This document shows positions 1 through 5,016 of a stretch of DNA of 6,184 nucleotides, piece by piece. Location of the stretch: NCBI GenBank assembly GCA_027334785.1, contig DAHWQF010000214.1:1-6184 (forward strand), in the 5' to 3' direction. The notes beneath the pieces are model-generated. The model made no database searches and was not told where the DNA came from. It was given only the letters and a program-made list of their open reading frames with translations. A program made the position numbers and the translations under genes. This stretch comes from Acidimicrobiaceae bacterium. Lineage in GTDB: Bacteria > Actinomycetota > Acidimicrobiia > Acidimicrobiales > Palsa-688. Within the stretch, counting starts at the first letter, position 1. Each line of letters starts with the position of its first letter.

Positions 1-12
1 GTTCCCGCGTGA

Positions 13-795
13 AAGCGCGCCTGCGATAGTTGGTTATATGATGCGCCGGGTTATTACAAAGCCCCCGGCGCCGGCGCCGTCCCGTGCCATTGGGCTGGCG
101 ACGAGGACTCGACCTGGGCGGCGTTCCGCGCGTCGATCTCCGCCGGCCTCAGCGCCGGCGCGTGCGGTATCACATTCTGGGGGTGGGACCTTGCCGGCTT
201 CTCCGGTGAGGTGCCGAGTGCGGAGCTCTACTTGCGATCGGCTGCCATGGCGGCGCTGTGCCCGATCATGCAGTACCACTCGGAGTACAACCACCATCGG
301 AAGCCATTGCGCGACCGCACCCAGTGGAACGTTGCCGAACGGAACGGCGACATGCGGGCACTGACCATCTTCGGGCGCTTTGTCCAGTTGCGGGAGCGTT
401 TGCTCCCTTACCTCATAGAGCAGGGGCAGAGCGCGGTCGAACGGCGTCTCCCGCTCATGCGCGCCCTGATGTTCGAGACCGACGACGAACGGATCTGGGG
501 CTTCCCCGACGAGTACCTTCTCGGGGACGACATCCTGGTTGCACCGGTCACGACAGAAGGGGTCCTTGCCCGGGACGTGTACCTACCTGCTGGCGAGTGG
601 GTGGACCCGTGGTCCGACGAGCGCTTTAGTGGCCCAGAGGTCGTTGTCCGCCGGGCACCCCTCGAGACGGTCCCGGTGTTTATCCGCGCGGAGAGGGCCG
701 CCTCTTTGAGCCGCCACTTCAAGGGTTTGGACGGGAGGAACTCAGGTTCCTCCAACAGCGTAGGCCTCAACGATGACCCGTATCAGCCCTCTTAG
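13..795 (+). CDS. GH31 alpha-glucosidase-type glycoside hydrolase, C-terminal part (5' incomplete, possibly broken)
   Basis: GH31 enzymes are retaining exo-hydrolases that remove alpha-linked glucose or xylose from non-reducing ends. The visible 260 residues match the second half of the catalytic barrel and the following beta domain. The acid/base aspartate motif HWAGDEDSTW is present (Asp codon 100-102), followed by FWGWDLAGFSG (175-207), the substrate-binding His of MQYHSE (277-279), the RERLLPYL segment, and the distal-domain signature DEYLLGDDILVAPV with VYLPAGEWVDPW. The nucleophile motif would lie upstream of the window. The frame is closed by TGA at 10-12, and there is no ATG, GTG or TTG in frame before GTG 211, which lies inside the conserved domain. 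So this is a gene cut by the window edge with a sequence error, or a true pseudogene. I see no signal peptide, but the N terminus is missing. It overlaps the permease by 23 bases. Alpha-1,6-glucosidase activity is inferred from context; alpha-xylosidase or alpha-1,4-glucosidase remain possible. Confidence 0.88.
   Translation, partial: KRACDSWLYDAPGYYKAPGAGAVPCHWAGDEDSTWAAFRASISAGLSAGACGITFWGWDLAGFSGEVPSAELYLRSAAMAALCPIMQYHSEYNHHRKPLRDRTQWNVAERNGDMRALTIFGRFVQLRERLLPYLIEQGQSAVERRLPLMRALMFETDDERIWGFPDEYLLGDDILVAPVTTEGVLARDVYLPAGEWVDPWSDERFSGPEVVVRRAPLETVPVFIRAERAASLSRHFKGLDGRNSGSSNSVGLNDDPYQPS
734..753 (+). promoter_or_regulatory. RNA hairpin with buried GGAGGA ahead of the permease start
   Basis: There is a perfect 7-bp inverted repeat, GGAGGAA (734-740) and TTCCTCC (747-753), with a six-base CTCAGG loop. 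It sits in the non-conserved tail of the GH31 reading frame, 19 bases before the permease ATG. The only strong Shine-Dalgarno-like string near the junction (GGAGGA) is locked in the 5' arm and lies too far (33 bases) from the ATG for normal use. No T-run follows, so it is not a typical intrinsic terminator. A role in translational coupling, attenuation or mRNA processing is inference. Confidence 0.4.
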
Positions 796-2581
796 GTTGG
801 CCAAGTCTCGTCACGGGCTCGTACTTCCCGTCGCCGCCTGGGCAGCGTTCGCCTTCTTGGCAGCGTTCGCCCTCGAGCCGCTTGTCCAGCAGGCCGTCGG
901 TAGCTTCTTTTACTGGCACGACGTCCGCCCGGACGCGTGGGCGGGGCTCCATGAGTACTCAGCCGTCTTGGCAGATGCTACGGCTCGGTCGGCGCTGGTC
1001 AACACGGTGGTCTACGTGGCCCTTACCGTGCCACTGGAAGTCGGCATCGGGCTCGCTGGCGCGTGGGTCGTGTCGCGCGTCAGGCGTGGTAAGCGCCTTC
1101 TGACGGCCATCTACGTGGTACCGCTGGCCGTGCCATGGGCATCGGTGGCAACGCTGGTGCTCGGGTTCTTCAACGCCGGCGGCGTCCTAGACACGCTCCG
1201 GGCGGACGTGTTCGGCTCTCACCAGCTCGTACTTTGGCTCCAGGACCCGACGTTGGCGTTTGTCGTGATCGTGCTGGTCGGTGTCTGGAAAGGGTTACCT
1301 TGGTGCTTCCTTTTCATGCTGGCAGCTCTTGGCACCTGCAACGACGAGGTCTTCGAGGCTGCCCGGGTGGACGGCGCGCGCGGCCTGTCGTTCTGGTTGC
1401 GCGTCGTGGTCCCTGCGGTGTGGCCGATGCTGGTGTTCGTAACTATCTTCCGGATCTTTGGCGAGGCACAGACCTATACGTCAGTAGCCCTGCTGACCCA
1501 GGGCGGCCCAGCCAACGCGACTCAGCTCGCGTCCACGTACGACAACACACTCGCCTTCCAGTACTTCGACTTCGGGCAGGCGTCGGCGTTGGGCACGATC
1601 ACCGGTGCTGCGTTGCTTGTGGTCGCAGCGGGCGGTTTTTTCATGCTGCGACGACGGCCCGACGTGTTCTCCGGAGAGCTCTTGGGCCTACCCGGGAGGC
1701 TCGTGGAGATAGTAAGTGCCACCTTCCGGGGCGCCCCCGTCGTCGCCGGGGCCAGGAGCGCAGGTACAACTCCTCCTGTGTCAATTGGGGACATTGGGGT
1801 TACCAGGTTGAACTTCTGGCGGTCCCTGAGGCGGTCAGTGCAATGGGACCGTCGGGCGAAGGCCGGGGTGCTCTGTCTTGCCGCGGTCGTGACGCTCCTG
1901 CCGCTGGTCGGTGGCCTGCCCGGCGGTGCGCTGCACCCTGACCTTGCCCTGCCTTGGTCTGTCGTCGCCTCGGGCCTACTGAACAGCTCTGTGCTGACGG
2001 TCGCTACGCTGCTCGGCACAGTGCTCCTGGGGGTGCCGGCGGCCTATGTCTTGGCTCGGGGGACATCCCGGCTGCGGTCGGCTTTGTTCGTAGTGGTGCT
2101 CTTCGCCATGGCGGTGCCGGGAGCGCTCGTCATCCTGCCGCAGTACCAGGAGATGTCGTGGTTGGGCTTGGTGGACAGCCGCCTAGGCCTGGTACTCCTG
2201 TACGTCGCTGCCAATCTGCCGCTCGCAATTTTCTTCCTCCGTGGGGCCTTCGCCTCGGTGCCCGAAGGCTACGTCGAAAGCATGCGCGTCGACGGCGCAT
2301 CGTCGCTACGTATCGTTACAAGGCTGTTCGTCCCCCTGTCGCTAAGCACGCTCGTCACGGTCGCGGTCTTCGTCGTGGTGCAAGTCTGGAACGAAGTCCC
2401 GCTTGCTGCCACCTTGTTAGACAACCAGGCGCTTTACCCACTGCCTCTGATCGTTGCCCTCGGTACTGGTGGGACGGCCTCGCTGGGGGCTAGCTGGATT
2501 TCGATAGCTCCGCCCCTGTTTGTGTTCCTGGCCTCTCAACGGGCGTTCCAACGCGGGATGTTGACTGGTACGCTGTTGTAA
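773..2581 (+). CDS. fused MalF-MalG-type ABC sugar transporter permease (carbohydrate uptake, CUT1-like)
   Basis: This is an integral membrane channel for sugar or oligosaccharide import, carrying both permease halves in one 602-residue chain; family members are usually two separate proteins of about 280-320 residues. Residues 1-295 are MalF-like: hydrophobic segments near 16-36, 77-98, 110-133, 161-184, 213-230 and 275-291, the MalF-type GGPANAT (244-250), and an EAA cytoplasmic loop at 195-214 (E195, G201, P214). Residues 363-602 are MalG-like: segments near 364-382, 402-428, 436-455, 471-490, 523-540 and 572-589, an EAA loop at 502-521 (E502, G508, P521; the AA replaced by SM), the WNE motif at 539-541, and the family-typical C-terminal QRAFQRGMLTG. 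A basic, polar linker (292-362) joins them. Both EAA loops keep the conserved E, G and P at identical spacing, so two ATPase contacts are expected. ATG 773 is the first possible start because TAG at 761-763 closes the frame. There is no close Shine-Dalgarno, which suggests coupling to the overlapping GH31 frame. No ATPase or binding protein is encoded here; a shared MsiK-type ATPase is possible. Confidence 0.93.
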   Translation: MTRISPLRLAKSRHGLVLPVAAWAAFAFLAAFALEPLVQQAVGSFFYWHDVRPDAWAGLHEYSAVLADATARSALVNTVVYVALTVPLEVGIGLAGAWVVSRVRRGKRLLTAIYVVPLAVPWASVATLVLGFFNAGGVLDTLRADVFGSHQLVLWLQDPTLAFVVIVLVGVWKGLPWCFLFMLAALGTCNDEVFEAARVDGARGLSFWLRVVVPAVWPMLVFVTIFRIFGEAQTYTSVALLTQGGPANATQLASTYDNTLAFQYFDFGQASALGTITGAALLVVAAGGFFMLRRRPDVFSGELLGLPGRLVEIVSATFRGAPVVAGARSAGTTPPVSIGDIGVTRLNFWRSLRRSVQWDRRAKAGVLCLAAVVTLLPLVGGLPGGALHPDLALPWSVVASGLLNSSVLTVATLLGTVLLGVPAAYVLARGTSRLRSALFVVVLFAMAVPGALVILPQYQEMSWLGLVDSRLGLVLLYVAANLPLAIFFLRGAFASVPEGYVESMRVDGASSLRIVTRLFVPLSLSTLVTVAVFVVVQVWNEVPLAATLLDNQALYPLPLIVALGTGGTASLGASWISIAPPLFVFLASQRAFQRGMLTGTLL

Positions 2582-2589
2582 AGCCAAGC

Positions 2590-2625
2590 AAAAACATGGG
2601 CACAAGCGGACCTGGCCCCGTCCAT
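2590..2625 (-). terminator. weak candidate terminator of the GH66 gene in the convergent gap
   Basis: The 67-base gap between the convergent permease and GH66 genes holds, read on the minus strand, a short GGAC/GTCC stem (2623-2620 with 2611-2608) inside an ATGG/CCAT pairing (2625-2622 with 2599-2596). A run of five T follows (2594-2590). The stem is short and imperfect, so this is only a candidate. I see no convincing terminator for the permease on the plus strand. Confidence 0.22.
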
Positions 2626-2648
2626 AGTAATCCCCGCAGGCACGGTGG

Positions 2649-4847
2649 TCATCGTAGGCGGGTTGTCCCGGGGAGCATGGGAGCGTTGCCTGGCCCAGTC
2701 CTGCTCATGTACACCATGTCCCAGTAGCTGAGGCTCGGCAGGGTGAACGACACATACGCGCCCTTGGTGTCCCTGCCGAGCGTGAAGGGTAGCTGGTAGG
2801 TAGTACCGTCGTTGTAGTCAGGTGAGGCGAAAAAGACGGCCTTGGGCTGGTGGACGTAGTAGTACTTGACCCGGGCATTGCTCAGCTGCCTCGGTACCGG
2901 GTGCGGCGAGGTGATCTCGGTGCAATCGCTGCACGGGCCGGTTTGCCAGGCGACGCTTTTCTCGCCGTCGAAGTTGATGAGCTGGATGACCTCGTGGCTG
3001 GAGCCGGCCTTGGTGAAGGCCCAGATGCTGTTGGGGGCGGCTCGGCTGCTGACGGTCTGGCCCTGGATGGAAACGGTTTGAGAGGTGTTGTGCTGGCCGT
3101 CGCGGAGGAGGTCCTCGTAGGCGGTGAGGAAGTTGTAGTAGTCCTGCACCGACTGGGCCAGTGAAGCGCGCACGGGTGTGGCGCCGACGGTGAAATTTTG
3201 GTTGTCGAGCATGAGGCCGTTGTCGCCCAGTTCTATGTGGCTCCCGCCGCTCGCGAAGATGGTGGCGTCGAGCAGGAGGACGTCTGGGGTGTCGAAGGTC
3301 CCCCCGCCACTGGGTGAGTAGTCCTGGTACGCCGCGACCACGAGCGACTTGCCTTGGCGGTCCGGGCTCACGGCTGCGCTCTCCTCCGAACCCTCGTCGA
3401 TGGCCTGCTTTATGTCGTTGTAGCTCCAGTACTGGTCTTGGTTGTTCGGCCACAGCTCCGAATAAAGGACGCTGACCGGGCTCGTGTTGGCCTCGCAGTG
3501 GGCGTGGTCATAGGTGACAGGGTTGAATATAAGGTATTTGTTGGCCAATACGCTCTTGGCGTACTGCAAGAACGAGGGGAAGGTGCCGTTGACCCAGGTC
3601 GGCGACCCGGCCACGTTGTGGACGGGGGTTGTGCTGTTGGCGTTGACGGTGTCGGTTGTGCAGGGGTCGTACTTGACCCCCGCCGGCTTGCCGTTGTAGG
3701 TGTAGTCGACCGTGTCGAGGTCCCCGAAGCTGTCAGCATGGAAGCCGTCGAAGCTGAAGGCCTTGATCGCCTTCATCTCCTGGTCCATGATGAACCGCTG
3801 CCAGTCCGGGTTGCTAGGGTCCATGTAGTCCCACTGGAAGAACGCTGCTGGCGTCGTGTGGTCCGTGCCCGTGTAGATGCCCCAGGTGGGGCTGATACCG
3901 AGGCGTTGGCCCAAGTAGCTGGGGGCCTGACAGCAAGTGCCGTTGTCTGCCGAGTAAATGGAGTTGTACGCCATAGCTACGATGTTGTCGGCGTGGCCGG
4001 CCTTGACCAGGTCTTCGACAGCCGATGCGTAGACCCTTTCCTGGTTGCCGTCGTCGGTCCATGATGCGCAAGGCGAGCTGACGGTCCCGCACAGAGGCTC
4101 GTCATGGTCGTACTGCCAGTCGTAGTACTGGAGGCCGTCGATGTGGTAGCGGACCATGTCGCTCATGATCGAGGCAGCCTGCGACGGCGTCACGGCCGGG
4201 TTGCCGAAGCTGTTGTGGGTCATGTACCCGTAGCGAGGGAACCTGGCCCACGACGACGAGACGTCGACGGCATCGTTGATGGAGTCGAGCGGCGTGCCGG
4301 AAGCATTCGTCGCCACGGCTGTCAGCATGTAGCCGGTGAAGTCGGCCGGCGGGGCGGCCCAGGAGAAGGTGAGCACCAACGACGCGCCGTTGCTGACGCT
4401 GAGCGGCCGGGAGATGGGCCGGGCGGCCGGCGTCTGTAGGTGCATGGCGTACAAGGTGACCGTGCCGCCGGTGATGCTGCTGCCCGTGTCGTTGGTGGCG
4501 TCCACCGTCACTACGACGGTGTCGCCCGGGTCGTAGCGGGACTTGGCGGTGCTGATACTGGCGAGCACCAGCCCAGTTCTAACGACGCCGGGGTTACCCC
4601 AGGACGCGGCGGTGGCAGCAGAGGCCGGGATGGGAGCCACAAGAGAGAGCGCCGCGGCCAGCACGCCTGCGACGAAGACGACTGCACCTCGGGAGGCGGC
4701 GGACGTGGCAGGTAGGGACCATGCCATGGCGGCCCGCGACGCCGGGCCGTTTCGCCCGAGGAAGGCCGGCACCGACATGCGAGTGAGGTCGCCACCTCTT
4801 ACGCTGCCGTCCCTCACGTCAGTTAGGTTAGCACTTGCACGAACCAT
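2649..4847 (-). CDS. secreted GH66 dextranase-type endo-alpha-1,6-glucanase
   Basis: GH66 covers endo-dextranases and cycloisomalto-oligosaccharide glucanotransferases, retaining enzymes acting on alpha-1,6-glucan outside the cell. The 732-residue product has a hydrophobic signal segment (about 54-76) with a likely cleavage after APIPASA (residue 77), then an N-terminal beta-sandwich (about 90-195, with SRYDPGDTV). The catalytic barrel begins at VSSSWARFPRYGYMT; GLQYYDWQYDHDEPL (238-252) carries the conserved D243. Asp372 in DGFHADSFGD (367-376) is the likely nucleophile and Glu464 in LYSELW (461-466) the likely acid/base. FASGGSHIELGD (531-542) and YYNFLTAYEDLLRDG (570-584) close the barrel, followed by a C-terminal beta domain (about 590-715). 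There are only about 70 residues between E464 and GGSHIEL, leaving no room for the CBM35-like insert of the cyclising enzymes, so dextranase is favoured. The start is uncertain: Met1 gives a long pre-region, while Met24 (4778) or Met41 (4727) gives a more normal signal peptide; none has a well-placed Shine-Dalgarno. No cell-wall sorting motif is seen at the C terminus. It is convergent with the permease and divergent from the GH15 gene. Confidence 0.92.
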   Translation of the reverse strand: MVRASANLTDVRDGSVRGGDLTRMSVPAFLGRNGPASRAAMAWSLPATSAASRGAVVFVAGVLAAALSLVAPIPASAATAASWGNPGVVRTGLVLASISTAKSRYDPGDTVVVTVDATNDTGSSITGGTVTLYAMHLQTPAARPISRPLSVSNGASLVLTFSWAAPPADFTGYMLTAVATNASGTPLDSINDAVDVSSSWARFPRYGYMTHNSFGNPAVTPSQAASIMSDMVRYHIDGLQYYDWQYDHDEPLCGTVSSPCASWTDDGNQERVYASAVEDLVKAGHADNIVAMAYNSIYSADNGTCCQAPSYLGQRLGISPTWGIYTGTDHTTPAAFFQWDYMDPSNPDWQRFIMDQEMKAIKAFSFDGFHADSFGDLDTVDYTYNGKPAGVKYDPCTTDTVNANSTTPVHNVAGSPTWVNGTFPSFLQYAKSVLANKYLIFNPVTYDHAHCEANTSPVSVLYSELWPNNQDQYWSYNDIKQAIDEGSEESAAVSPDRQGKSLVVAAYQDYSPSGGGTFDTPDVLLLDATIFASGGSHIELGDNGLMLDNQNFTVGATPVRASLAQSVQDYYNFLTAYEDLLRDGQHNTSQTVSIQGQTVSSRAAPNSIWAFTKAGSSHEVIQLINFDGEKSVAWQTGPCSDCTEITSPHPVPRQLSNARVKYYYVHQPKAVFFASPDYNDGTTYQLPFTLGRDTKGAYVSFTLPSLSYWDMVYMSRTGPGNAPMLPGTTRLR

Positions 4848-4889
4848 TCGCCCGTTGGTCGTTGACTGACTGATGCATGGAGGAGAAGC

Positions 4890-4908
4890 CAGGGCCTTTT
4901 GGTCCCTG
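4890..4908 (-). promoter_or_regulatory. hairpin in the putative GH66 leader
   Basis: The arms CAGGGCC (4890-4896) and GGTCCCTG (4901-4908) pair over seven base pairs with one bulged base at 4903 and a four-base loop (AAAA when read on the GH66 strand). It lies 43 bases upstream of the GH66 ATG at 4847, so it would be in that mRNA's leader if transcription starts further out. A second, shorter stem (GGGGC/GCCCT, 4916-4930) lies next to it. The function is unknown. I found no convincing -35/-10 pair on the minus strand in this spacer. Confidence 0.3.
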
Positions 4909-4951
4909 CCCGACGGGGGCCGAAAGCCCTAAAACGTAAGCGCCTGCCCGT

Positions 4952-4982
4952 GTGCACTTGATTAGTCGGGTGGGGCACTTGA
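4952..4982. repeat. paired direct repeats (G,T/G,GCACTTGA) two helical turns apart
   Basis: GTGCACTTGA (4952-4961) and GGGCACTTGA (4973-4982) match at nine of ten positions and their starts are 21 bp apart, about two turns of B-DNA, so a protein could contact both on the same face. The downstream copy overlaps the -35 hexamer of the GH15 promoter. A third GCACTTG core occurs at 4831-4837, just inside the GH66 reading frame. This layout suits a regulator of the divergent pair, but the motif matches no operator I can name. Confidence 0.4.
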
Positions 4983-5007
4983 CAGTACTCCGCCCTTGGG
5001 CTACTTT
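4979..5007 (+). promoter_or_regulatory. sigma70-type promoter of the GH15 gene, predicted leaderless
   Basis: A perfect -35 hexamer TTGACA (4979-4984) is separated by exactly 17 bases from a -10-like TACTTT (5002-5007, fitting TAnnnT). Transcription would begin near 5013-5015, two to four bases before the ATG at 5017. There is no Shine-Dalgarno between the -10 element and the ATG, which agrees with translation from a leaderless mRNA, a common mode in actinobacteria. Confidence 0.55.
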
Positions 5008-5016
5008 GTATGTTGT

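Noticed and set aside
1778..1858. Possible internal GTG start that would make a separate MalG protein
   Set aside because: There is no Shine-Dalgarno before it and no stop codon ending the MalF half, so a single fused chain is simpler.
3354..4064. A long plus-strand open frame (236 codons) opposite the GH66 gene
   Set aside because: It is antisense to strongly conserved GH66 motifs; the translation is low-complexity V/A/G/R, as expected for the complement of a GC-rich gene.
4861..4875. TTGACT and the short tandem TGACTGACTGA as a promoter or repeat element
   Set aside because: There is no -10 element at suitable spacing and the tandem is under three units.
4877..4939. A 20-codon open frame beginning ATGGAGGAG in the divergent spacer
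   Set aside because: It has no ribosome-binding site or promoter of its own and overlaps a hairpin; such short frames are expected by chance.
4943..4974. Stem of CCTGCCCG with CGGGTGGG around the first direct repeat
   Set aside because: It needs two G-T wobbles and a 16-base loop, so it is not symmetric as DNA and is weak as RNA.
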